Of a DNA stretch of 64,000 nucleotides, positions 38,340 through 49,675 are shown piece after piece. The position numbers and the translations under genes were made by a program. Numbering within the stretch: position 1 is the first letter of the stretch; every line of letters starts with the position of its first letter. The notes below the pieces were generated by a model. That model saw nothing but the letters and a program-made list of their open reading frames with translations, did not search any database and had not been told where the DNA came from. Origin of the DNA: Paralichthys olivaceus (Eukaryota; Chordata; Actinopteri; Pleuronectiformes; Paralichthyidae); assembly GCF_024713975.1 (NCBI RefSeq), contig NC_091098.1, positions 19,277,316 to 19,341,315 of the forward strand. Reading direction: 5' to 3'.

Positions 38340-38400
38340 ATTTCCTTCATGGCTGCGACTGTGTGTAATGTTCCTCTCTCTCAGCTGTCACCATTCCACT
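38340..38400 (-). other. slc6a6: Likely 5' exon of slc6a6, 3' boundary at 38340
   Basis: Read on the minus strand, this ends GCCATGAAGGAAAT followed by donor GTAAGT. Joined to the acceptor before 36238, its ATG is in frame with the main start: Met-Lys-Glu-Ile-Met-Ala-Gln. The exon could therefore be a pure 5' UTR with an upstream in-frame ATG, or add four residues to the N-terminus. Family proteins start at the MA(Q/T)KEK methionine, so that start was kept. The 5' limit (transcription start) is not determinable here. Confidence 0.5.
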
Positions 38401-38545
38401 GTACTGAAAGTCTTTATGCAGACACGGGTCACCAGAAGAGCTGACAACAGGGCCCGCCCCCCGGACTCTAAGACAATTAAATCCAAAGTGGAGATTGGAC
38501 GCAGCCTCGCAGTGACTGACAACTCAGGTACCAACGTGGGAGACT

Positions 38546-38556
38546 GTAAATTTCCA
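38546..38556 (-). promoter_or_regulatory. Tonicity-element (TonE/NFAT5) match upstream of slc6a6
   Basis: The minus strand reads TGGAAATTTAC, which fits the TonE consensus TGGAAANNYNY. It lies about 150-200 bp upstream of the presumed first exon. Mammalian TauT promoters are known to be driven by NFAT5 through such a site. A GC-rich patch (GGCCCGCCCCCCGG, about 38451-38464) lies nearby. One motif match in a promoter is suggestive only. Confidence 0.4.
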
Positions 38557-38566
38557 CTTCCCACTA

Positions 38567-38569
<3 letters not shown>

Positions 38570-38597
<28 letters not shown>
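38570..38597. repeat. (CA)n microsatellite upstream of slc6a6
   Basis: Perfect CA dinucleotide run next to the presumed slc6a6 promoter. Confidence 0.85.
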
Positions 38598-40548
38598 GCC
38601 CAGAGGTGGTGGGGGACGAGTGTGTCACACATACACACACACACTCTCTTTATTCATGTTGGAGACACAGAGGACAAGTCAGAGGAAAAGAAAGGCAGAG
38701 CTGTTCTTCAGGCTTGGTCTTGAATTATGATCTGCTACAAATGCATTGAATGAAAGCAGAGTTGACTTTATTTTTATGATTTTATTTTTACATGCAGCAC
38801 AGTTTCATAACCAGCTCCCTCCATAACATCGCCGTGCCACTTCCAAGCATCTCTGTGCAAAAATTAACTTTATTCATGAGTGTGTGTGCTGTGATCATTT
38901 TTGAATCACTATCCTCTGCTCTGGTTTGTTATCTGGGAAATGTAAACCAGTACAGTATCAGCATATAACAAGGCCTAATAAGGGAATATGTCTCCTCTGT
39001 GTCCTTCGTCTGCGGTCTGTTTAGTTACCACTCACTGTTCTCAGAGAGCACAATGGCCTGACAAAGTCTGGCACTCAAGAGTCAACTTAAACTGATGAAC
39101 TCCTCATAGGGGTTTATAATGTTAAACATCAACTGATGATGAGCCACAGACAAACACAAACAGACACACACACAAACAGACACACACACACTCACCTTTA
39201 AAACCTCTTAGAATTGCACCACAACATAATCCATCATATTTTAGTCTGTGTCATGCTCTGTATACTGTTATGGTTAAGTGATCTTTGAGAGACGCTGTCA
39301 ATATTGTGTTAAAAACAGATAAATATAGAGTTCCCCTTAAAGTAAAAATAAAATGAAAACCTTGTGGAAAAATATGTTGTGTGGAGCAGATGTGTGTGTT
39401 TGTGACTGTGTTGTTTTTAGGAGAGATATTATCTGAAAACCTAAAACTCAAACCAAATAATAAATAACAATAAATGTAAAAAGGTATAAATTACTCATAG
39501 TTTATTTATGTGTTAAACCATTCCTTCAGTTAGAATACAATACAATATTCAATTTGTATTAATATTATAAGCTTATTTCTCACACACAAAAAACATGAAG
39601 CGGGAAAGTCAAACTGTCAGAATCAGCTGTAGATTCAAAAATAATTTAAAAGTGATAAACAATGTCCTCACAGATCCCTGAAGGTTCCAGGTCCACAGTT
39701 TGGGAACATTGTTTTCAGCACCAGCAGCTTAAAAGGGACGTCTACACCTCAGGTTTTATCCTGCTGAGAGGACGGATTGGGGTTATTAAAGGACACATGT
39801 CAATTAATCATACACTCGATGCGGCAGCAACAGAAAAAGTAGGTTAAGTATGTGCCAGTAAGCAAATGGTATAAGCTGTAAACGTCTTAGTTCATCAGAC
39901 CTACTTCAGCAGACTCTCCTCTATATACAGTACATAGCACACATTCATTGACTCATCCACTTATCCACTCATTCATCCAGTGGGTGACTTGCAGATATGG
40001 ACAGTGAAGGTGCACCTGGAGCCTGCAGGGAAAAAGTAAATGTACTTTTTGCCCCAAACATGGAATATCATTGTAAAGCCCGAGTGCACCTCAACGCATC
40101 ACAGCAGCCCTCCAAAAAGAACAAACAGAAACAAGGAACATGTTCTTATCAGTTATAAACACAGGAAACAGGGTTCAAAGACCAAACAGCTTTTTCTTTT
40201 CATAACCAAAGAGCATTTGCTGTACAAATGAGAAAAAGAAAATAGTACGTGTGTTTAGATTCATTTACATGTTGTTATGTTTATTTGACTATCATACTCA
40301 AACCCTTAGGTCATCAATGATTTATGATCATTTATAACTGTATTAACACTTGTTAAGTTTTAAGTTGTTACTATTAAAAATTTATCTCTAAAGCATTGGT
40401 AAATTATTTATCATTAATAATTCAATCAATTAAACATTACCATTATTGAATTATTCAATGGCCACATTATTGGCCAGTAAATCATTTACTAATGTTTCTT
40501 GGATCACTCCAATAACAACAACATGTGCAGCGGTTAAAACCACAGACT

Positions 40549-40911
40549 GTAAAGCCCAATTCATGCTTCTGCGTCATATATACGCCATAGCTCCGGCATA
40601 GCTACGTGTAGTCGGTACCCTACGCAGAACCCTGCATAAACCCTGATATGCACCTCCCCAAAACGTGACCACGGGTCAAGGCGATGCCGACTGCAAGAGC
40701 CGTGATTGGTCCGCTTGGTAGCATCGTATTTCCAGTATATCCAGAATCTCCTGCTTTGCCTCACTGAGTTTATTGGTTGAACAGACCATCTCCTACGACG
40801 TCTTTCTTTTCTTCGTTGCAGCTCTTGAAGTAAAAGTAATTGCTCTTCAACATCAATCAGCTCCAACATGTAACAAACCATCTGGCGCTTCAGGTTAGCA
40901 GATTTTAGCAT
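40549..40911 (-). mobile_element. Remnant of a PIF/Harbinger-type transposon
   Basis: On the minus strand an uninterrupted frame of 116 codons begins MLKSANLKRQMVCYMLELID and contains EEQLLLLQELQRRKE, then RRRRRWSVQPIN. That basic block with W-x-x-x-x-IN is typical of HARBI1-like transposase N-termini. The frame then runs into what looks like a terminal region (ATATATGACGCAGAAGCATG on the minus strand). No catalytic DDE core is present, so this is a deletion derivative or fossil, not a gene. Confidence 0.45.
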
Positions 40912-43525
40912 GTAGCTGAAATACTGTGAGGCTTCACAGTGCTGCTAGCATCACTGTAAGGTAAGGCGAGGCGGTTTTATTAAGAAAAGCATCTGTCATA
41001 CACATAAGGGAAGTTTCAAGCTGCTGAAATAAAAGGTCAAAGAGTCTAACCAGTCAAAGTGGATTTTAGTTTCTAATAATAGTGTAAAACACATATACAT
41101 ATAACATCAAATATTTATCATTTATGCCAGTGGAGTAGACTAGACTGCAGTTCACTGTAGCGTCTTAATCCAGAGCATCAGCCAAACAGGCGGTACGACC
41201 ACGTTTGTACGTCATCTATTGCAAGGAGAGTGTCTCTTCCATTAATACAAAGTATTATGTACTTATCAAAATATTCTAAATAAATCATCATCTGCTGTGT
41301 CTAGTGAGATAAGAGCAACTTTATTATTGATTTAAAACCAGGAATAGAAGGCAAGTAATCTTGGTTATAATCAAGGGAGCTGTTTTTATACTGAACCAGA
41401 AATGAAGCATTTCATTGTACGGTTTTATTACAGAGATAGACTCAAATCAGAATCCAGGAACAAAGAGACTGTTTATTACTCCTTATTTTTATGCAGTGCA
41501 TGGGTTTTACCCGTTTCAGTGATGGGTTCTGCTACAGAGAACAAAAGCTCTGTCAAGTGCTTTCCTGATGCCTGAGGTGAAATGGCCAGGAAACAGGAAA
41601 GTGAGTGAAAGAAATCGCAAGTTTGGACGCTCACTGTTTGTAACTGTGCAAAAAACATCCCTGAATCTAAAGTAGCTGAACACACACAGAGGAAGGAGAG
41701 CTTTATTGTGTCGAGTTATATTAGCAGGAAAGAAAACATCTGAACGTTCAAAGCAAAGTCATGTTTATTACTATTACAGTGGATTTACCTATAGTTATAT
41801 CAACTCTTAAGAGGAGACTTATTCATGACATTATTATGGTTCCACAACTCAGACACAACACTGTTGTAAAACTTCAAAATGAAAACTTGACACATCATGT
41901 TGAGAAAAGAGGAATAAATCACGCTGTGTTTGATGCATCTTGATGATCCAGGTCTCTGTGAAGGCGTGACAATGGGATGTATTAAACCCACTCAGGCTGC
42001 ACATGTGCAGGGCCCAGATTTTTGCGTTACACTTCTGGCTGCAGACACACAATGACGATAGTGTATCACTGACAATGAAAACCTTCCACTACGTCCAGGC
42101 AGAAAGAAAGTTGAAACTAATTTGGGAGCAGAAAAGAGGAATGGGGAAGACGATCGAACCACTTCTTATTTGAGGACGACCCGCTCTCTCCCCTGAGCCA
42201 ATGAGAGAAATTAAGAACAGCAGAAACTTGAACTAGAGTGGCACCCTCAATGGAGTACATACCTCCACCAAGACCCAACAGTCCCTTAAATTCAAGGACA
42301 CATTATGTTATCTCAGCTGCACATTGCTGGTAGTTACAGTTTGTAGCCATTGTTACTGGGCAGCGGCTGAAAAACAACTACCATCCTGAAACCACAATAA
42401 TCTCTGCTAGCAGATTTCACACAATAGATGTTAGTTCCCTAAACATGCCAGATATTTGTCATCAAGATACATGAACTATTTCCTTGGAAACACTGAATAT
42501 ATGCCCAAAAAATTAAAATCTTTAAAAAAGTGAGAATAAAAGCCTGGATCTGCTCTTTTGTCCTGGGTTTTCTTTTTGGTCTCATTCCACCAGGTTTTGT
42601 GGCTGCTGACAAAAACAAACAGACATGAGCAAATCTCTAACCTGCTCTGCAGGTAACAAGTTTCTGTGTCATTGTTTGGATCTGTATTGTTAATAAACTC
42701 AGCAGACACAGACGCTAAACTCCTCGCAGCAGCTCTGATGAATCTACACCGTCAGAAGCCCAACTGATTGTTTCTACTAAAGAGATGTGGACCAGAGTTT
42801 GTTGTCCTGGATAGATTTAGCCTGTCTTTTGTTAGAGGTCTGTCTAAGGACAGACCAGTCACATGGTGACACTGTAATCCTGTCTCACATGCAGACGCTG
42901 TTTGTATATCTCTGCAGAGCTGGCTGTGACTGGCAACCTTGTTACTCACCTTGAGTGGAGCTTTAAACTATGCAATACACAAACAATCAAAGAAGATAAG
43001 ACACATGATGAAGGATGATATAAACACTCAGACATTTACATGTTAAATAAAACCTCTAAGATGACCTGTGCTGCAGCTTGGGATGCTTCCATGATCTGTG
43101 TAAGCACGGGCCGGATATATTTACTCAGCTTTCTCAGAGGTCCTGCTGTCTTTGTCAAAGCTGACTAATAAGACCACTGCTCGCTTGTCTGCGTCCCGGC
43201 CGCTAATACTTCAAGGGAGCGTATAAGGCTTAATCCCATATTACTGTGGCTATGTTAAGTGTAAGCATCTGACTCTCACACACGTCCAAGAGGAGCTCTA
43301 TGCAGTGAATGGAGATAAACAGAACTGGTGGTTGATAAGCTTCAGTGACAGTGTCTATGGAACTGTGTAGGCATACTGGTATGTACATGACAGGACATGG
43401 AAATGCAGGGGGGCAAAGTGTCTGGCTGCAGAGCCCCTTCTATTTTCAAGACAACCCTGTGAAGAGATCTTCTTGGCGCGAACCTGTTGTTTAATTTATT
43501 GCGTGTATAGTCTTTACTCTGCCAT

Positions 43526-43564
43526 TTCCCAGCCAGCCATTCTTACATAATCGCTGGCTGGGAA
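43526..43564. other. Perfect 12-bp inverted repeat (hairpin)
   Basis: TTCCCAGCCAGC (43526-43537) and GCTGGCTGGGAA (43553-43564) are exact inverse complements separated by 15 nt. Pairing does not extend further, so it is too short for a typical microRNA precursor. It is not followed by a T-run. Confidence 0.6.
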
Positions 43565-43786
43565 CAGACTGCTCTGACTCCAAGTCCTACGACTGGCTTT
43601 CTGTGGTGCCACAATAAAACTACGATGTACTGCATCTATATGTAGTAGCACTGTAGAACGTTAGTATTGCAATATTGTTATTTTGAAGGTGTTCATTTAT
43701 GGAAATATAAAAGTGGGGTAAACAATAGAGTGGGAGAGAGAAAAAACACTTTTCAGGTCAGTCTCTGGCTAAGCATGGGCTTACCT

Positions 43787-43852
43787 CTCTCTCTGTCTCT
43801 CTCCCTGTCTCTCTCTCTCTGTCTCTCTCTCTGTCTCTCTCTCTCTCTCTGG
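43787..43852. repeat. (CT)n / (CTGT) microsatellite
   Basis: CT run with periodic GT interruptions. Confidence 0.85.
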
Positions 43853-44559
43853 TGGTAATCCCCAACTAATTGCAAATTAGGATATTGGCAGTGACAGCAG
43901 CAGTGAGTTATGTCTTCCGTCGCCTGGGGGGACACAGCAGTTGTCCGCGCCATCACGTCGTCAATGTGCACGTCTGTCCGTCACAGAATACAAGGCAGTA
44001 ATGGCTGACACCTTAAAGACAGATGTCAGAGGTGAAACTGTGCACTGTGTGGTAGAAGTACACTGAAGGATATGCTAGGTACTTGAGAATTTGCATTAGT
44101 CCAGTGTGAAAGACATGTTTCTATTTTTAAAATTATATATTACTTAATTTCTCAGTTTGTGAGCAACCTGTTCTCCGAATTTCTTCGTCCCCTTCCCTTT
44201 TCATTTCCCCATGGCTCCCATTGTTGCTACAACAGCTTTCTTATTCAAATGACTAAGACATCTGTTGTTTTCATACTGTGTAACTGTGCAAATTGCAAAC
44301 AAAGTTACTTGCAAGTAAAACAAAAACTTTGTACTCAAAACCTTACAGATGCATTATGTTTGACAGGATGCTCAATTTTAATCAATGCCAATTTCATCCA
44401 CTTTATATTATACAGATAAATATATATGTTTATTAAGTTTGTATTGTATTATAGAAGATAATATATTGTAGATGCACTGAGCCCTTTTCTACATTTTCAT
44501 TGATTTCTCATGGAATAAATCATGGCTCTTGATGAAAGAAAAAACAAATGCATGTCTAA

Positions 44560-44690
44560 GTGACAAATATTTATAAATGTGTGCAATTTGGTGCAGATCC
44601 AAATAAAAATAAAAGATCTAGTGCATTCTAATGTGGTTTCATAAGGGGAATATTGGAGGTTTGCACACTGAGTGCCATTCTAATTTTGTG
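44560..44690. repeat. Interspersed-repeat fragment, copy A
   Basis: GTGCAATTTGGTGCAGATCC then GTGGTTTCATAAGGGGAATA and CACTGAGTGCCATTCTAATT. It aligns with copy B at 56320-56430. Confidence 0.55.
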
Positions 44691-45584
44691 ATATTTAGTA
44701 TTTAGTAGTATATTTAGTATAATGCAATTTAGTAATACAAGTTAAAATAAATGGTTTCTAAGTGATCAGTAACTAAATGTAGCAGAGTCAAAGTACAATG
44801 TTCCCCTCTAAGAGGTTATTAATTATTTGTATGAATTCACATAAAACAGAGAAACATTTAAAAAGTTTAAAAAATAGAATTAAAACAAACATTACAATAA
44901 CAACAGCAGTATCCGGTCAGCTGCAGCTTCCCAAACTGCTCCAAATATAGTGAATCCTAAATGTGAGCCACAGAACATTTTATTGAGCCGTAAACCACCC
45001 AAGGTGAAATATGATGCACTTTAAGAAACCACCAAAATAAGTCAGCGAGAGGACTTCAGAGTTGACCAGAGAAAAAAGAAACTGTGGGAGGAGAATCTGG
45101 GGCTATACTTATACTTTTATTGTGAAAGAATCCTGCTGATCTTTATTGCAGTGTGATGGGTCAAACCAACAGCGAGGCTAATAATAACTTTACAGATAGA
45201 ACAGAGAAATTAAAATATATTGGCTTTAGTACTAGTCAGTGCTCTTTGGCTACAGGTTGATTTGAGGATGTTCAAATTGCATGCATAAAATTATGATGCC
45301 ATTACTTTGAAAAGGAAATTATTTGAAACCCAATCAGAAGTGTCAAAATAAGTTTTGGATGAACAGACATATAGTCACATGATTGATTATTTGATGTCAC
45401 TGATGACATGATGCACACAGTTTCATGCCATCATACATCTGATTCTCCTCAATCAGATAAACTGTGTCACATCAGCTGATGTTGACAATAAAAACAATGA
45501 CTGACAGTTGGACGTTAGAACTTTTATTAGTGTAAACTAAACCCATCAGCCTATATATACTGCTGAAGGTCACGGGTGGAGTTG

Positions 45585-45780
45585 GGGCTAATCCCACCTG
45601 ACACTGAGCAAGAGACGTGGGTCACCCTGAACAGGTCTCCAGGTCACCAGGGTCAATTTAAAGTCTGAAATTAACCGAGACCCAATCTGTGTCGAATTAC
45701 ACAAAACCAACATCTTCCCATGCAGACACAGGGAGAACACCTATACTCCACTTTGGGTGAACTTGGATTAGAACTGCAAA
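45585..45780. repeat. Interspersed-repeat fragment (CCCATGCAGACACAGGGAGA type)
   Basis: The string CCAGGGTCAATTTAAAGTCT, then GAGACCCAATCTGTG and CATGCAGACACAGGGAGAAC, matches a common fish repeat. A second fragment lies at 49985-50085 in an abtb1 intron. Confidence 0.5.
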
Positions 45781-45929
45781 GAATGTTTTTTATATTTGCA
45801 TAGTAGAAAAATATATATGATATGCAGCAGTGGGATGGATTTTAACGCAGGCCACTGCAGGAAGGACTCCCCCTTGGTACATGGTATGTGCTGTACCACA
45901 TGAGCTACCTGATCATCCCAAGACGAAGT

Positions 45930-46060
45930 GGAACATTTGGCCTGATGGTGGCGCTAGATTAAAGACCAGGGGATCACCAAAGTTAGAACAAAACATCCTG
46001 GGGGCGCCATGAATTTAAGGGATATCCATCAAATTGTTGTTAAGATTTTAGACTGTAAGG
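45930..46060. repeat. Interspersed-repeat fragment (TGATGGTGGCGCTAGAT type)
   Basis: CCTGATGGTGGCGCTAGATT then GGGGATCACCAAAGTTAGAA and ATCCATCAAATTGTTGTTAA. A related fragment is at 48265-48395 (CCTGAAGGTGGCACTAGATG). Confidence 0.5.
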
Positions 46061-47022
46061 TCATTTAAAGTTGGATTTTACTGACAAACTGCTGATTTCG
46101 AAACAAACTCCACACTCACAGTGTTCAGGCCTCACTCTCTCCTGCTCGAGTGGAGGTGATAAACAGGAAGTTACAAAGGCCGGTTCCACGTGCAAACACC
46201 GTCTCCATGGGAATTTAATAAAATGACGAGAAATATGAGATCTTCCTGCACACTGCGTAAATAATCATTTGACTTGTCTGAAACCCAATAAACTGGAGTT
46301 TCCCAGGCAAGACCAAAACCATGCTGAGTTACCTAGCAACAACCGTAAAATATTTGTAAAGGGAGCTTGCTGACGTAATAACTAATTGTGCTGTTTACTC
46401 TTGTCTTTTTTCTACATGTATGCCTTGAGTTAGGCTGGATGCCAGGGGTTTTGTCGTCTAACGGATGGCCTCAGTGTTTCAATTGAACTGCTCTTTAATG
46501 TGTTCTAACAGCAGCTCTGCAACACAGTGGGCTCCCGCTGGGATTTGAGCTTACGTGCTATTCAGAACCTCAGGGCTCCATTAAGGTGACATACGGCTTT
46601 GTCTTTGCCTCAGAGACTCTTTGAAATAGGGGTGATAGAGTCCAACGGGGGGCCAGTTACAAACTGTACAGCGAGCACAGTGATGCAAACGTATACACTT
46701 ATTTAAATCACTGCAGTGACAGTGCCTCGCCATTTACTGACCTTGTGAACCTGTGATGGACGAGTGATGTGAACTGACAAACGGCCCCATTCAAAAACTG
46801 TTCCCATGAGTTCAGAGCTCAAGATGAAGGATTTATTTGTTTCCCACAATGCATGAAAAGATGTGTTTCCTCCAGGAGGCAGCTGCTGTGTGACAGGCCA
46901 CCCGCTGACGATAAACTGAGAAGTGGTGCCATCTTTAGGTGGCTCCCTAAACTGTGGATCACACAGCTGTACTTTATTTAGATAAAAGATAGAAGACGAA
47001 TAAGACAAAGGTAAAGCCACCA

Positions 47023-47024
47023 CA

Positions 47025-47064
<40 letters not shown>

Positions 47065-47345
47065 TTTGTTCATCTATCATGAGGACACTCATTGGGATAA
47101 TGCATGCCCTTACCCTTTATCCTGACCTTCACCATCCAAACTAAATGTATAATCGTAACCCTAACCTAAACTTAATTCTAACCCTAAAACCCAGTCTAAA
47201 CAGTCCACTGAAAAATTGGCGACCAGTCAAAATGTCCTCACTTTCCCTTAATGTTCTCACGCTGTGGGTTGTAGTTCTGAGAATGGTCCTCATAAAGATA
47301 CCTGTACAAGTACATACACTCACAGCTGTGGGACTTTTTCTGGTG
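47023..47345. repeat. (CA)n tract followed by interspersed repeat with CCTAACC units
   Basis: (CA)n at 47023-47060. After it come GTAACCCTAACCTAAACTTA, then AAAATGTCCTCACTTTCCCT and GGTCCTCATAAAGATACCTG, the pattern of a frequent fish repeat. The CCTAACC units are irregular and do not form a telomeric array. Confidence 0.5.
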
Positions 47346-48264
47346 GTTTTGTTTTATTCTTTGAAGTAAAATATGAGAATGTTGAGTCCACTCACGGAAA
47401 CACTCTTACTTTTCTGTCTGGCATTTGTATATAGTTTGATAAATAGTTTATGAAACACTATAAAAAGCAGTAAGCACATTTAAGTATGTCAAAGCTCACA
47501 ACTCCTCATGGGACCCTCATATGTGGCTGCTCTGTGATAATGAATGACAATATGGTGAAACCACAACATAAACTTAGTCTTTAGTGAAGTCATTGAATTG
47601 ACTGCCTCCTGCTGGTTGAGCTGTCACATAACCTCTCAAACTCTCATTTCAGGTGTTTGGCAGGTGGAGATCTGAATGATCTGGGATTTGTAAGAGGGAG
47701 CAGGACGTTTCTGTCTCTTCAGTCCTGGTTGCAGCAGCAGCAGACTGAACAAAACGACCTCATGAGCATCCAGTGTGTTGTTTCTTATGTTTTCCTTCTC
47801 TGGCGGGTGCACTGGTCCAGTTTTTGTCCATATATTTCTGTTAGGTTTAGTTTAGGTTGTTGGTGTTGGTTGTTAGAGGATGATTCCCATGTGCTTTGAT
47901 CTGTGGGGTTTTCTTTCTTCAGTTTTGGCCACACAATCAGGCGTCTGTTAATCTTGTGTTAAAGTTGGGTTTATTTGTTAATTTGTGATAAATTCATGTT
48001 CTTTTGGACCGTTTCTCTCTGACTCTTAATTAAATTCGACCTCCTTGTGATGAGCTGCATTGGGGGTCGGAAAAGTACATAAATTAACATTAAAAATGTC
48101 ATTAAACCTGCTTAAGACTTCATTATAGTGACCATTCAATGTTTCATTCAATGTTTATATTGCTGCGTATTGCTGTTAATGGGTGGGGTTGTCAGCGTTG
48201 CTGAGGTTGATGGGATATCATTACTTTTGCAGGTATTTGGTCACCAAGTAATGGACAAGAAAGA

Positions 48265-48395
48265 AATTTGACCTGAAGGTGGCACTAGATGACAAATGAA
48301 AGGGTGATTACAATTCTTAAGAGAGATTCGAACATCTGCACCAAATTTCATGGACATCACATGCTAATAGTCGTTTAGATACTTTGCTTAAACAC
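48265..48395. repeat. Interspersed-repeat fragment, second copy of the 45930 type
   Basis: CCTGAAGGTGGCACTAGATG then CACCAAATTTCATGGACATC, parallel to the 45930-46060 fragment. Confidence 0.45.
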
Positions 48396-48585
48396 ACAAA
48401 TCCCCTAAAGCCCCATGGGGGCACCAGCGTCTGGCCTGGATCAAACCACCAACACTGTCATCACTAGAGCCGGCTGCTGATTCATGGCTAAAAGAACAAA
48501 TGAATTTAAATGAAGTCACAGTGACATACTTTAAAATTCATAGAGACATATTGAATAACACACAACTCATGCTCACTGTACCAAG

Positions 48586-48591
48586 TTTATT
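48586..48591 (-). terminator. Possible poly(A) signal of abtb1
   Basis: AATAAA on the minus strand about 1.09 kb downstream of the abtb1 stop. It is the clearest hexamer I saw in the downstream kilobase. Single-motif evidence. Confidence 0.3.
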
Positions 48592-49675
48592 TACCAAAAC
48601 CAGAAGCTGTTATTTATCCATTTTTCTAACAGCAGGCACATCAGGACGTTTTCAAAACAGACCTTTAAATATTTTTGCTGTGTCGATGGTAAATCTAAAC
48701 ATGCAAATAGCTACAGCATAATTTTCTTGACACACTGTATGCTTCAAGAAATAGATTCATTATTCATCAAATGTACACAAAGTGCCAGAATATGTGGGGG
48801 GGATAATGTATTGTGTGTTCACGCTTGAGGAATGTTATTGATTGAATAGTGAAGTGAACTAAAGCCACTAAATCCAATCGAACACAAAATAAAAGCTGCA
48901 GTTCATCTTCACTGCTGCTGTGCAGGAAGTACATCATAAAACCATATTCTATGCAACTTGAAAATAAAAGCTCAAATTTAAAATATTTTCTGGATAAATG
49001 AAGTCAACGCATACTTCTTCTGACGGGACCACAGTCCAACACAACATCCCAGAATGTCCATGAACAGACTTCATCCTGCCGGCTCCCTTAGTAAAAAAAA
49101 ACAGAGCTGCAGCTTCACAAAAGTTTTCAACATCGTCCTCAACCGACTACACAGAGTCCAGCCATGTTCTAGGGTTTGACCTAGTAACCAATAGTTCTCA
49201 AGTGTGAGCCAGTGCATGGCGTGGACTCATTCTGCTTTCAGTTACTGTCAAACTAAAATTACTGACTTCACTATAAGCGCCGGTGCTGAAATTCATTAGG
49301 GCCAAACCATATTTTAAAAATGCTAAATAAGCTGCTGTTCTAGCAGCTACAAATGAAAGTAAATTCATGCATGTGCTATACAATGATAATCCGTTGTAAA
49401 TATATAATAAACCACTTCCTCAAAACTTGCAAACAAATTAATATGATACTCTGTACCTAATGTATTTCCCCACACATGGTAAATCTTAAACAAACTTAAA
49501 ACAGCCGACATACAAATCTGCCCCTACACATCACAACCAGCTACCACCAAAATATATACTCTGTAAAATATACTGTAAATGAAATAAAACCTCCAAACAT
49601 GCAGAAGCATATGTTTTCTTTTCATCCAATTCTTTTTGTTCCTCGCTGCTGATGCAACCACAGCCTGCCTACCGT

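Larger units (their letters stand above)
38650..48580. other. Gene-poor interval between slc6a6 and abtb1
   Basis: About 10 kb with no recognisable protein-coding exon on either strand. It holds a Harbinger-like remnant (40549-40911), a hairpin (43526-43564), a (CT)n tract (43787-43852), a (CA)n tract (47023-47060) and several interspersed-repeat fragments. The G+C-richer blocks near 43080-43560 and 46420-46640 look less repetitive and could be regulatory, but nothing proves it. Confidence 0.6.

Noticed and set aside
43526-43564. Hairpin as a microRNA precursor or terminator
   Set aside because: The stem is only 12 bp and does not extend, with no T-run; too short for a typical pre-miRNA, and rho-independent terminators do not apply in a vertebrate.
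47140-47200. Telomere-like CCTAACC units
   Set aside because: Units are few and irregular and sit inside a common fish interspersed repeat, not a telomeric array.
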